DNA of 64,000 nucleotides from contig JACCIC010000228.1 in assembly GCA_018907035.1 (NCBI GenBank), positions 371,001 to 435,000 on the forward strand, in the 5' to 3' direction. Positions 9,105 to 24,100 of this stretch are shown piece by piece. This stretch comes from Sycobia sp. Sy_11. Its lineage: Eukaryota > Arthropoda > Insecta > Hymenoptera > Epichrysomallidae. How positions within the stretch are numbered: the stretch's first letter is position 1; each line of letters opens with the position of its first letter. Below the pieces are notes generated by a model, which was given only the letters and a program-made list of their open reading frames with translations, was not told the origin of the DNA and did no database searches. Both the position numbers and the translations under genes were made by a program.

Positions 9105-12100
9105 GTATTTTATTTTTAAAAATTAAATAATATTTTAAATATCAAAAAAGGTTTAGTACTTGTATACTCATCAGTATGTTCTGAGTTAGTTTATATAAAT
9201 TAGGAATAGACATATCATCTGATGAACTGGGATGCATTATTTTTCATAACACCTTAGATGAATTCTATAGCGAAGAAAACACAATTTTTTTGCTAAGATT
9301 ATTATGGTTTAAAGCAAATATTGTGTTATTCCAAGGAGACATAGACATCTCCATGAAGACTTTAGAGTTGGTAAGTATGCTGGTTCATTGGATTTACTTA
9401 TTTTCTTCGATTCTAAAGATAGTATAAAATGCTTTTTATTTGAACATATGCAGATACTTTATCATATAAACAATTCACGATTTAAATTTGGACAAACTTT
9501 TATAAAATTAAGGAACTGCAAATTTAATTCAGTAATCAGTATCAAAACAGTCCAAATGATGTTAACATCTATACAAAGGTAATATATTTGATTTTATTTG
9601 TTTTATGATATTGCTCAGCATAGTGTATATGATCTAATATAATTTGTTATAGAAGTAAAAAATTTTGCGAAATAAAATATTTGTATCAAGAGAAAAAATA
9701 TAAAGATCTTTCTTTTATATTGAAGGAAACCTTCCACGTTCCTAAACAAACTAGTCAGTTCTTCTTAGGTAAAGAAACTATGCTTATTGAACGTAACGAA
9801 CATTTAGAAATGTTACTAAATAGCCTGTGGCAGCAACAACAATACGAGGTATAATTAATGTCATTAATTTTATTTATACTTTAAGATTATATTTGAAAGT
9901 ATAATATTCAATTGAGTATTTTAACATATTGAACTAAACCTTTAAATTTAACTTATTACAAATTAAAACATTACAATTCAAGATCTAAATGTAATTTTAC
10001 TAATATTACCGACTTTGAAAAATAAGAAGGTCCTCATTTTGATGCGTCTTTTTTTGTTTGAATAAATTGAAAATTAAAAAATTTTTAAAACTTTATTTCC
10101 ACCATTTTTCGATAGATAGCTGCAGAAGTAAGCTTAAAAGGTAGCTCGATAATTTCATACACTACGGTTGTACATTTGCCAACATGATGTCAGTTTTCGA
10201 GCTAAATTAACGTAATTTGCGGAAAGTGTTGATTTTCTACTTTCAGCAATTGGAATCCATACAAGTTAAAACTGCTTCAAAGACAAAATCGGAAAGTGTT
10301 TTTATATCTCATTGTAATAGCGATGGAAAATCGGATCATTTTGATAACCCTAAGCGACGAAAATCATGGCAATGCTAAGACAATTGCCTACATCGACGCA
10401 CAGACGAAATATTTACAGTATCAAGATTACTGTGCATTTGGTGGGATCAGTTCCATATCGTATATTATGATTGAACTTGAATGGACTGAACTTGAGTGTA
10501 ATTTTCTTATTCATTTGAATAATTTTTGAGCTCGTTTAAATTCAATAGGGGATCGAAATGACTACAAATTTAAAATGTTTTCCAATATTTGTCAGTTGAT
10601 TTCATATTTGTTTTAAATAACTTAAAGTATTTGAAGTCTTCGTAAGATGCAGTTAATTGTAAATGATTTCGAAATCATGTAATTTTATTATTGTTGAAAA
10701 AGAAGTGATATGTAATTGCCATAGTGGTCATTAACATTTCTTAAATTTTTGTTTCCACTACCTTTGACACGATATAATCTACCATCTCTATAATCTTTTC
10801 TTAAGAGCAAACAATTGTAACATTTCACAAAATTATCATTACTCAGAGATCCGAAATTACTTTTGCAAAGCATTACGTTGTATAACATCAGTAATTGCTC
10901 GACACGATCGAGTTAACGCATATTTTCCACAAACATAACAAAACTCTTTTTCTTTTCCTTTACACGGTACTGTCGGCATTGGCATTGACTTAATCTTTAG
11001 CCCGCCGCTCAAGTACGATCTATAATACGATTAGTAACAATTACACAGATTGCATTTTGACTTTAGCTCGCCATTTAAAATTGAATTCTAACATAAAATC
11101 TAATGAATAATTGCAAAGGCAGTATTTTTCCATTAGCTGTTCGCTCAGAAATACAAATGACATACATTAAACTTTCTCAACTTTCTTAACTTTTTCAATC
11201 ATTCATTTCACTTAACTTTTTGACTTTTTGTCACACACAAGTACACTCGCACATATGTGTACATGCACGCACACTAACGATCGTACACACAGACACAAAA
11301 ATGGCTTTAGGAATCTGGGATTGTAGCGTCTAAGGGCATTGGTTTTGAGCTAAAGGAAATTGCTATAGTGATCTGGAATTATAGCATCACTCGTTACAGG
11401 ATTTTGAGGTTAAGAATATAGGATTATAGTTGTCTGGGTTTATAGCGTTGAGGGTCCTTCAAAGTCTTAAAGGAAAAATTGTTTGCTTGTTTCAGCGCTA
11501 GACATTTACAGCGTAGATATATTAAGGGGGGTAAGGTATTTAAACTTTTTTTGGGCCAGTTTTTTTCTTTTTTGAAATGAATGCTTTATATCTTAAGATT
11601 ATTGTGTCGAAATTTCCAGTTAATCGGAGCAAAATTGACAATCTTGTGAGTATTTGAACATTCGTTGCTCCAAGTAGGATTTTTATATATTCGTAATTCT
11701 GTTTGATAATTGTGCGGCGCGCTTACTTGGAGAGCGATTGTTTTGATTTATAAATCCTACATTCATTTCTTATTGAAAGCATCTTTTTGGTCATTCCTTG
11801 CATATTTGAGCCATACAGCCAGTACATGCGTACATCAGCTATTCTAAAGGTTTGACTTTGTTTACTTTCCTACTCGCTCGGTTTTCGGAAATTTTTAACG
11901 GTAAATTAAGTCTTGCTGTTAATATATATATTTACTAGTATTAAAAATGCCTCGAAAAATTACTAGAGAAGATCGAAAAAAAAGTCATAAGATCTTGTCT
12001 CGACCGAAAAAAATAGAGCCTCCTTAGAAGCGTACAAATGTCGACGCGGAAGCTAATAGTGCGTCATCAAAAAAAATTAAAAATAGTCTCCCGGTAGAGA

Positions 12101-15100
12101 TAGAAGAAAATGTCGAAAAAAATAATAGAATAATAGATTTTGATCTTGTCTTTTCTACTATTTCAACTTTGTTAAAATGTTAAAGTGCAATGGAAAAGTT
12201 ACATTCCAAACACTGAATACAGAAGGCCTTGATTTTCATATCAAAGTTGCATGTGAAAAGTGCAAACAGCCTCATTATCAATTATTGATTTGCTTTTGTA
12301 ATGCGACCGTTAGGCTTAGGCTTAGTTGGGTATAATACGTTTTGCGGATTAACTAGTGCTTTCTTATCGAGACCAATCTCATATGACAAAAATGTTGGAA
12401 ACTGTAAAAAATGTTTCTAAGAAGTTTTTTGCATCGGCTGTTCAAGAAAAGAAAAAAGCAATATCTGAAGCAAATAATGTACAAGAAACGTCAGATTTAA
12501 CTGTATCAGGTGACGAAACTTGGAAAAAGGAGGTTTCAGTTCGTTATTTGGCGTTGCTTCTCTTATTGGATTTGATACTGATAAGGTATTTGATATTTTT
12601 GTAAAAAGTAGTTAATGCTATGATTGTAAGACTTGCGAAAATAAACTGGATTCTGCAGAATACGAAGCATGGTATGAAGAGCATGTGAATAGCGGGCATT
12701 GCAGACCAAATCATGTCGGACCCTCTGGCAACATGGAGGTATCAGCTATAATCGAAATGTTCAAAATCATTACCAAATTTTGGGGTGAAATTTCGTAACT
12801 ACATAGGAGACGGTGACTCGGAGACATACAGCGGCGTTGTTAATGCAAAATCTTATGGTGAAGATTTTACCATAAATAAAAAAGAGTGCATCGGGCATGT
12901 ACAAAAGAGATCGGAGGCACGTCTGCGTGAATTAGTAAAAAAAGCGTAGTTGATAGGAAAGTCAAAACAGGAAAAGTTGTAAAAAGAAAAAGCTATTCTG
13001 GCAAAGGGAAGCTTAGTGCTAAAATGATAGATAAATTGAGGGTTTACTATGGACTGGCTATTCGAGGTAATCACGATTCAATTGATAAGATTAAAAATAC
13101 AGTTTGGGCTACTTATTATCACTACAGCTCGACTGACAAAAACCCATAGCACAACAAATTCCCAAGTGGCGTAGCCTCCTTGTACGAATGGCAGAAAGCT
13201 GCAGCGTGAGATGCTCTAGACTCTTTGAAACATAGCTATACAAAACTTTTCCTACTGAAGTTCTTAGAGCTATTAAACCCATTTATGAGGATTTGAGTAA
13301 AGACGAACTTTTGCAGCGATGTCTTGGAGGTTTCACGCAAAATAATAATGGGAGTCTCAATGAGCTCATCTGGAAAATCTCTCCACTCCAAAGTCAGTGA
13401 ATGACACCTCTACAATTGTTGAAATTGCAGTTAATGTAGCTACATCTACTTTCAATGAAAGTTCTTTTGCTCTTTTAGCCATTATGAAAAAGATGCAAAT
13501 CAGTACAGGGTCAAGTTCCCACGAATATGCGCAAGTTGACGAGTTGCAAATAAATAGAGCAGAGGTACAAGCGTCACAAGACAGTAAAGAAGAAAGAGTT
13601 TCACGTAGATATACAAAAAGATGCTTTAGACCATGTAGATCAACGCGTTTTTCTATATGAACCTAGTATTGACGATTCTATATAAACCTGAAAGAATTAT
13701 ACATTTTTATTGTGAATTTTTTAGTTTTCAAAACTTTTAAGCCGTTTCCTGAAAACTGCCATTTTTGAAGTCGGTGTACATCCTCACACAAAATCTATTG
13801 AACCGATCAGTTTGAAATTTTGTACAGTACATCTTCATATAATTCATCAGGTAACGCTGTCGAGTTTTTTGGCTATTTTTATTAATTCTTAATTTTACAG
13901 TAACAAATAAACCGATTTTTTATAACAAAAATCGGATTTTTGGCTTCTTAGGGCTATCAAAAATTCTAAAATTAAAAAAAGACTCGACAGCGTTACCTGA
14001 GGAAACATCTCCTTTGAGGAATGCACTTTGGTTTTTGTGATTCCGATGATTCTGTGGTGCCTAATCGTGTACACCGCAAAATAACTTTTTCTCGAGGAGT
14101 CTTCGGAGATTCACTGTGATTTGCTTAATTTTCAATATTTTTCAATGAAAATGTAGGAAAATATTGTTCAAATGATACATTATTATATGCAAATTGACTG
14201 GGTAATCCGAATGTATCTGTGTCGCGAGAAACAATTCTTAAAAAAATGTCTGTTTTATACCGAAATAACCTTACTCGCCCCCCTTAATCGCTGTAATATT
14301 ACTTAAACAGTGAAAACTCGGCTTCTAGGCCAGAGTATGTCGAGTAGTGTAGGCAGTAGAATAGAATATAGATCAGATTTCGTTTCATTTTTCAAAAAAA
14401 CGTAAAAGTAGTTTTTTTGGGGTTAATAAATCCATTATCCCAATGCAGCAACATTTCGGACATCCGAAATCGCCATTCGATGTCTCGGCTTCAACTCGTA
14501 CGATACCCAAGTTCCAAACTTCTGAAGGAATGCCATTGCCTTTAGGTACAGGGAATTTGACACGGATCCTTATCCAGAAAAGCGTCTCATTTCGCGTCTT
14601 CAAAACTTGTCGGCTTTCCGAATCGATGCTTGTCTTGAACTTCAACATCAACAGTTTTGAACCTTTTGAATCACTGCGGTATACCGTTTCACTAATATCT
14701 TCAGACCCATAAGTTTCTGAAAGAAAATGATAGGCCTTAGCCGCACTTTTCCTCATATTAAACAATAGAAGCACATGGCGAAAATGACGTTTATTTAGCT
14801 AGAAACTTGACATGATTTTGCTCGATCAAATGAACGACATCAAAAGAAATCCTCAAATATTATACTGCAGAGTTGTTGACAGATACAGAATCGACACATA
14901 TAGCACTTGAAGTCTGACACTTCTGCTTGGGATTCGCTGTTGAAGTCTACTTTGGACAAACGCTAGAAACTTATTTGTGCACTCAACATTAATTTTAGAA
15001 ATATCTCAAATATTAAAATTGAAATATTTAAATTTTTATTCGTATATCTAAATATTATTGTTTTTATCTACACTCTCTAATAATATAAAAAAGCTAAGTT

Positions 15101-18100
15101 ATTATTTTACATGTATTTTAAATATTAATTATAAAGAATTAATTTAAATATCGTTTTTTAAATAATAGGATTGTTACGTATGGGCAGAAGTGTGTCTACA
15201 TGAATCATGGCATAACTATTTACATATTATAAATAGTTGTCTCATTGATGAAGAGAAAGGAAAATGGATACGATCAGTTTTATACGCACTTGAGAAATTA
15301 GAAGGCTGCATTTATGAAGCGAGCACATTTGTTGGTATGTTTTACATATTTATTTGTATCAGATAGAGGTAATTGAGACTATTTTATTGCGATATATGAA
15401 AAATGTGATATATGATATTAAATTTATATTCAATTAAATATGTTTAAAGTATATTATAATTTTTAAATCTTTTTGTAGAGCACTTTAGATAGGTCAATAG
15501 TCCTGGTTACCTATAATTTCTTAATCCATAGTTCATCTTGTAAATATATTATAATGATTTCTGGATTTAAACTATACATAAAATGATCATTTTGCTTATT
15601 TTCAATTGATTATACTTACAGAAGTATTTTAGTGCTCGACATGTATAGTGTAGTTGTAATTTGAGCCACTATTATCTCAAAACTGTCGTTGATGACCATA
15701 TAATGGATCAAAAGAGAAAGATCGAAGAAGCTAAAATGCTATTTCACTCTTTGAATTAGTGATTTACTTTTATCAGAATACATCTACGTATAGTCTTATT
15801 GGTGAATTAGTATAATGCTATACTATTTACCGATACCAAAATGATGTTACACATATTACACACACTATATATGCGTTATCATTTTTATACGTAATTCGTT
15901 TTTAGATTTTTCTATTCTATGAGTCCACACTTCAATTAAAACGGGAGCCTATACATTTTCTCCATTCATTGTTATAACTTTATAAGCCTACCTCGCTTGC
16001 GCAGAGTATTGTCCGTATTTGATCTTGGTATAAATGAGAAAATGTATATGTCCAAGGTTTTTGGTTATGCGACTCGATATATGGCTTCAAATTAACGGCA
16101 AATGTTACTATATCTTTGGTTTCACAACATTTGAAAAGAACTTGGTCACTATTGATATGCTCCACCAATGCTATATGGAAGACTTAAAGCCATTTTTTAC
16201 GCATCCATCTCATTTTTCCGATCATTAAATAATACTTTATTCTCTGCTGATAAATGCAACATTTCTTTTAAAGATAAGTAGGAATAGACCGTGGGCAGCT
16301 GAACCTATGTTAGACTACGAATCCAATTCCCGTGTAATATGAATCTCGGTGACATTTTCTCAAAATATTCTTTCGATTTACTTTCAATATTAACAATTTC
16401 TAAGAATTCAATTAAATAAATTAAAACTAATACACAACAATATATCGATATCAATACACATCAATATATAATTAATTGAAAATTATAAAGACATTCAAAC
16501 TTTCCTTGTTTAAAATCACTCCTGTAGACTAATCTGAAATAATGATATATTAACTGAAAAAAATTCTTTATTAGTAAAGTACAATCTGACTGTTGATCAT
16601 CTCTAAGTAATTGAAGATCTGCTGTCGTTTCACTGTCCAACCTTTCGAGCTTGCTACGGCTCCTCACCAGGGACTAAACTGGATTCTATTATTGATTATA
16701 TAATACTTATAAATCAAGTAATGTAATTCCACACGGGCTTGATTAGTAAATGTGGGATGCTGAAGTGTTCAATTTTCAAGATAAATTTGATTGAAGTCAG
16801 TGTGGGCTTCATCATTAAGATATTTTCTTTGTGACGTATGAAAAAATATTTTTATAGTGCTAACTGACTTACTTCTTATAGTAGTCACCGACCAAGTATA
16901 ATATTGCTACAAAAAACATTTTTAAACATTGCTATTTACGTATCCTACAGACGATTAAATACCTGAAATTCAATAAGCCTCTATTGTCTCCTTCATCTGT
17001 ATATCATTCCTTAATTTATGTATTCTAATATATGATATTAAATCTATTAGGTGTACAAATAAGGTTTTGAAAAGATGGCGCCATCGAGTAGATAATATCT
17101 AAATTGTCAGCTGTAAAAAGTTGTATAGTATATATTGACATCTGGAAACAGTATAACCTTTTAATACTTCTGACTTTTGCTAGCATCACTTAGTTTTCAT
17201 CGTGTTAATATGTCAAGTTTTGACCCAAGTAAGCGTCATTTGCGGGAATTGTTAATTTACTCCTTTCATTTAAAGCAATCTGCAGCTGAAGCTGATCGAC
17301 TACACATAGAAGCATATGGTGATGTTAATTTAAGTGAGAGAAGTTGTCGGGAGTGGTTCGAAAATTTAAAAGTGGTGATTTTAACATGGAAGACAAAACA
17401 CGCAGTAGAAGGCCTAAATTGTATGGTGACAGAATTGCAAGCTTTACTGGAGAAAGATCCATGCCAAACGCAAGAAGAACTTGTACAAGAGTTAGAAATG
17501 ACTCAGCAAGCTATTTCACAACGTCTCAAAACCCTGGGAATGGTTCAAAAGCAAGAAAATTGGGTTCCTTACGAATTGAAGCTAAGAGACATCGAGCGTT
17601 TCTTATTCGCTTGTGAACAATTGCTCAAAAGGCAAAATCGTTAAGGATTTCAATATCGAATCGTGACGGAAAACGAAAAGTGGACTCACTACGACAACCT
17701 AAAGCGTAGGAAGTCATGGAGTAAGCCCGGGCATGCCTCTACTTCGATGGCCAAGCCAAAAATTCATGGCAGGAAGCTAATTCTGTGTATTTGGTGGGAT
17801 GAGCTAGGAGTAATTTATTACGAATTACTCCAACACTTTCAAACCGTCACCGGGGAACATTATCAACAACAGCTGATGTAAATGATTCGAGCCTTGAAAA
17901 TTAAACGTCCACAATATGCCAAATGCACGATAAAGTCATTTTTCAGCATCACAACGCTCGGCCACATGTTGCAAAAATCGTAAAGGAAACTTTAGAAGCA
18001 CTGAATCGGGACGTTCTACTCAATCCTTTGTATTCACTAGACATTACTCCTTCTGACTAGCACCTATTCCAGTCGGTCTGTTGCAGGTCTGTTTCTCGTA

Positions 18101-21100
18101 TTGTTCGACGGCTTGCTACTGCCCCTTCCCCTAATGATAAATTTTTATTTGTCAGTCGGATAAGAATGATAATGTGTCGTAAAGTTCTGCAGAATCTTGC
18201 GGTATCAAGGCCCGATGCCTAGAAACCTTCGAAGTTGTTTCAAGTTCTTCATATGGCGTAATTTCTTGATGCAATCTGATCTGGATCAGTTTCATTAGAA
18301 TTCATCACGTTTCTCGAAGACGCCGAGAAAACGAACCTCTGTGAGTCCGAATTTATTTTTTGGCGATTAATAGTACGGTTAGCATCAAAAATACGTCACA
18401 GGATATATTCGACCCATTTCAACCATTCAAGACATGCCAGATTTGTGAAAGCAGAGAGATGCCGTGGTTTCTCCCGAAGGAAGGTCTGGTTATAGACACA
18501 GCTAAGGTCGAGCGCAGAGATATATCAAAGTTAAAAATTGTACTTATATCGATTGTTTTGAATTAAATACAAATAGTAAACTATTCTATGTTAGTGAAAG
18601 ACAATCTGACTTACCCCCACTACCTTAGTTTCTCCTTTGGTGTCCGACGTTTTAGAACCGTTACGGTTCATCCTCAGGGACTAAACTGATTGGAGATATA
18701 TCATAGAATCGATAGCTCCAATGATGTGGAGATATATCGTATAATCGATAACTCTCATTTTTAGGAACAGTTACTTTGGGTTTCGACCACTCAGTGCTTG
18801 ATCTTGGTTGAATTACACTTTGATCAAGCATCCTGCACACTCTCGCATACATCTCCATCTCGCTCTTTTGACAGATCGGATAGTAGCGCTACTTAAGTGG
18901 TCGGGCATATCGTAGAATCCGGTCAAGGCATTTATTCAGTCGTCGACGTTGGCTGTCGTATTCGTCAAATCCATAGCGGCAAACGAATACACCGAGTTAA
19001 CAGAGACAAGTGAAGAAGTCTTCACTTACAGGCAACCTCCAACGGAACAGGTAGTTCAAGTCATATTTATTTGAAGACACGTGCTCAAAATAGATTAATT
19101 TGAATTAGTCATAGGGACAATTTTCCTCTTTATTATTGTATTTTATTAGTAACAGAAGATATTATGTCCATATAAGAAACGACATTGGGAACATCCCAGT
19201 CTGTGATGTTGTGTGACCATGTATTAACCTATCGCGTACATACTATAAGATCCAGTACTTCGTTAAACAAAAAGGAAATAATAACTATAGACAAGTTTAA
19301 TTAATGAATCCGAACTTGCATATATCGAATGCAAATTATTGAATGGTTCAGTAGATGAGTATCCCGGTGCAAAAAGCGAACTGTTAACTTTCTTGTACGT
19401 ATATAGTAGATGGAGGCTGCCGGTTAAAATACAGCAATGGCCTTCCAGGAATGGATCAAACGATTTTCTGACCATCGGGTTAAGTGCACCTTAATAAAAT
19501 AAAGCTGTTCTTTAAAAAATTGTGAGAGTTCATCGTCACCCAAAAGTGCTTCCTGTAATTAAGATCGTGGATATAAAATTGCAGAGATTAGAAAGCGTGA
19601 GCTTGGAATCTTTTGGACACTCGACACAAAACCGAGTATCGTTAGCCAGGTAAACGTAGTATAACCCAATTGTGAAGAACTCTTCAATGGGATTGGACAC
19701 ATTGCTAGGTGAGAATGAGGCCATATATTTATGACTGTTCATATCTTACTTTGTTTATGCAGCGTTAGGATGGCGCAATTTTATGCTGAACAAACATGAA
19801 CGAATGTTGTCCAGTACACAAGGACATGCATTTATTAGTGGCCCAGAGACACCACTTAAGTCACCGGCGCGTACAAAATACTGTGGCAGCCGCAGGCCGA
19901 AAGGATATAATAATATGTGAGGACCAACGTAGTACCGTACGAGAAAGGTCAAAAACATATGTTGATGATTGACAGAATAACTTAAATTGCACATCAACAG
20001 GTAGGCTGACATATTCCTATTTACCGAATGTTAGAGCTAGGGTAGAGTAAGACTAGATAGATAAGGTTGTAGTGATGGCTGAACGAAGTTCTAACTGGGC
20101 ATGGAGACTTTGGTCTTATTTCTCGATTTCACCTAACAAAGGGAGGGAGCGAGAGAGAGAGAGAGCAATACATGTTTTTGTGGAGAGTTGGATATGAGCG
20201 AACACGTTTTAAAGGTCTGTCAAATAAGGATCGCGTTTCGGAAGAAAATAAATACCTCTATCGGGGAAGGAGTTCTAATGAGACTCTAAGGAGTTCTAAT
20301 AAAAGGAGTTCTAACAACTACTTGGCATTGGAAATATTTACAAACGAAATAATCCATATAAAAGAGTTAGTGGATTTTTGGAGATCCTGATTGAAGCAGA
20401 AAACTTAGCCAACCTGATCATAGGTAGGTAAGAGTTAATTGACAGTAAGGAATCGATGGATGCAGAGATCTATTATATGCCACTATTTATACAGGTGAAT
20501 TATAAATATTTTTTCCTATTTATGTAATATATATTTTCACTGGATAATAAAGGAGCCGTCCATATATACTGACTTTCAAAGAGTATAGATATATAAACAT
20601 AAACCAGTCGATAGATTGTCTTAAAAACTAGTCAATATAGATAACGTAGTGCAATAAACAGTGATTCGAAACCCTCTATAAACTGGATATCGACCGAAAT
20701 TGGCAATTATCTGCAATAAATAAAAAGTCTAGAATATTTGAAAGACCTTCAAGAACAACTGGACAATAATGTAAAAGCTAGGTGCAGCCGGGTATGTGCA
20801 TGTAATAAAATATAACTGAACAATTTCTTTTTAATAGAGAAGGATCCTAAATCTTGACAAATCTAATTGGTGACTCTAGAACCTCTTAATATGAATATAA
20901 TACTATGCTAATCTAATAACTGTCAGACTTGCGATAAATTTCATGAAATTCACTCCAAGATTGGTGCATTACTTAATAAGAAGTCAATTTATCAGAACGT
21001 GATTGCGGAGCAGAGTGATGAGCATTACTCGCTTTTAGTAATTGCAATTAATAATTGTTGAAAATAATTATCTTGATGCTATGTGAAGAATTAGCGGAAC

Positions 21101-24100
21101 AATAGACAAAGTTAAGTGAGCCGAAACTATTAACAACTGATTAACGTGAGTTAATACTGACTCCATGGATAACAGTTTACTTTCTCGGGATTGCATGCCT
21201 AATGTTTTTGAAGTTTCAAGTGCAAAGCATCGACCATTATGATTAAATCATGTAGTTTTCCTAACGCAACGCATGCGCTTTAAGCATGCTAGAAATTCAA
21301 AGCAGCTTCAGTTACTCAGCAAATAAAAATGCTAAACGATTTCATGTACCTATGCTTCTAAAAAAATTGCCAATATATTCTATTATTATATCTATCTAGT
21401 TATAGTTTTATATCTTTGAGGTATCCATGAAAAACCCCAAATATATCTTTTCAAGTAATTACAAGAAATTAGAAATAACTTATAAACACTCACCAGTTGA
21501 ATTATCGGCGTCTAACTATTTTATGAATTATTATGCGTGCTCATATAGCATAGAAACAGATAGACGATCATTTAGCAGACATTAACAATATATCAATAAT
21601 TTGTCTAATGGTTGATGTAAATCGTGATGATGGTCAATTTGAACCGCACAGATTCAGCGATATATTGAGAAAGACATACGGGCCCTGCATATACTAAAGC
21701 TGTAGCTTATTGTGTACAGGATCGAAAGTTGTACCGTAGAAAAACGTACTCTTACTAAATGCAAAATCTTGTTAATAATCGCGCCGCGGGCATACGTGAG
21801 CTCAAAACCGCAAATTGGAGACATGTAGAATTACATGAACTAGTTGACCTAATATTAAGAAGGATCAGCATCACTGAGTTGCAACAATCGGATTTGTAAT
21901 GGGACAGACTATGATGGCTTTCTTCGGAAAATACAAAATGGCCCTGCAATTTGAATAATAATCCCACCAAAATCCTGAATAAAGTTAATCTGTGCAAGCC
22001 TTCTTAATTGAAAAAATCAACGAGATGTAAAATGTTAGTCTATATTTTAACTAGACTATATACAAAGAATAAATGAGATGATACATATAGCAAAATAAAT
22101 AGCGTTTGAACTAATATATGTAGCAGATAAATTGAAATATGTAAATACAACAAATTGAAAAAGCGCAAAAATAATTAAAAAGAAAAAAATGCGAATAATA
22201 TTAGGTAAAGTGCAGGAGAGAAGGAAAACAGAAAATTTTTGCTTCGTCGGTAAATGGCAACAGTTATTGTGAAAGCACGCCTACAGGAGACAGTTATTTC
22301 GATAGCTACTAGATGTATGAAGTGTTTACAAAAGTTCTTTGTAAAAATGTACAACAATGTTAACGAAAAATAAAAATATTTTATTCAAAGTATTGGCCAT
22401 TGTTCTCTCCACGTGTTAACCACATTTCTGTCAATTTGTGGGAATCACACCAATGTAATTGTTTATCTTTTTCATCAAACCCATCAGACACTCAACTCAT
22501 GTACCGCCCCATCCATACATGATAAAAATAGTAGTCGGAAAGAACCAAGTCTGTTGAATAGTGATTCAATAGTTTGTCGAAATTCCAATTTTCGTAACAA
22601 TTCTGGAACAATTCTTGTGGTACCTCTCCGAGTACTCTTGTCACAGATTCTTGGATGTGTTTAGCGGAGTCAAAATTTCGACCTTTGACGATTTTTTTCA
22701 ACTAGGGGGATTAGGAAAAAGTCGCAGGGTGACATGTCCGATAAACAGAGCGGTTGTGGTAACGTGCGATGACTTAAAGGGCAAAATCTGGGAGTCACTG
22801 AGTGCACTCTGACAAAGGGAGCATTGTCGTGATGCAAAACCCAAGTGTTCGCGAGCTCTGAACGCATTCTGAGGACCCTTTTTCATAATTTTTTGTGTAC
22901 ATTGTGGTAGAATACTTAATTTACGGTTTTTCGAAGTGGTACAAACTCTTTGTGAACCACCCCTCTGTCGAATAAGAAAATTAACATGATTTTCACTTTC
23001 GACTTGCTCAATCTCGCCTTTGTTGACTTCGGCGCTCGAAGGGACATCCACTGTTCACTTTGTCGTTTGGTTTCGAGGTCATATTGAAAGAAACAAATTC
23101 CATCAATATGCATTCGTTTTTTCTTTTTTCTTTGTTTTTTCGTTTTCCCTGTTTTTCTCGGAAAGACAAAATTTTGTTTTTAGACGCCTAACTCATAGAA
23201 GTAAAATTGAATTGACTATTGCTCTGGAAGAAAATGGATAAGGAAGAAAGACCATATAATATAATGACTGCTATAAATGAACACTATAGATGATACTTAG
23301 CTTATTTATTTTAATCAGATTTTGCTTCTTGAAGGAAATTCTAAAGCAATAAGGAAATTCTGATTTTTGTACTACGAGTATTGCACTGTAGGTTCGAAAA
23401 CTTCATGAAAATAAAAGTGAATATTTGTGGTTAGTAAAATGTAGTTACTAAGGAAATACGAAAATGCGAGTTTCATTAGTTTTACAAAAAATATTTCACA
23501 GTAAGTGGTTTTTAAATAATACCTAAATATTTTATAAAAATTATTAATTTGTTACAGTAAAGCATTTATCCAATTTCCGACTGTCCCGTCTGGTGCAGAA
23601 TTTGGTTCACATAGTTTGTCATCAGCTTGATGTACTAGATAATACTCCTGCGATGTCAATCGAAACTGTCTTACCTTGGATAATACTAAATACGATACTT
23701 CAATAGTAAGTTTGAAATAATTGATTTATAGATATGTATGTTAATCAACGTTTTCGATCCGGCTAAGGTACAGTTACATTGATTGTTTAGGCTGAAACGC
23801 ATTCCTGAAACGTATTCTTTGTCTGTTTCCTCTCCAATAGAGTTTCTCCTCATTTATATCCATGATAATAGATGGAAAGAACAACATTTTTTGCGATTAT
23901 ATTTTTAAATGTTCAATTAGGAAGTATAAATTTATTTGAAAAATAGATAAAACTCTCTTTTATTCACGCTTATAATTAAATTTGGAAAAAAAAAGAAACA
24001 ATGGTTTTTAAGACTGTTTAGACAAAGATTTGCGTGTCTGGAAAAGAAAAATATGTTTGAAGACGTCAATCAATATTTTCTTAATGTCGTTCTCACATAC

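Noticed and set aside
9105..9204. Apparent one-base frameshift between the first two CABIN1 exons
   Set aside because: It appears only if the AG at 9202-9203 is taken as acceptor. The AG at 9188-9189 keeps the frame open (AG+T, then [10 protein letters not shown]), so there is no frameshift.
11506..14296. piggyBac-type element because of TTAA beside the G-run
   Set aside because: The transposase block is of the Mutator-like type, and inverted similarity extends outside the TTAA (TTACAGCG on both sides), so TTAA is inside the ends rather than a target duplication.
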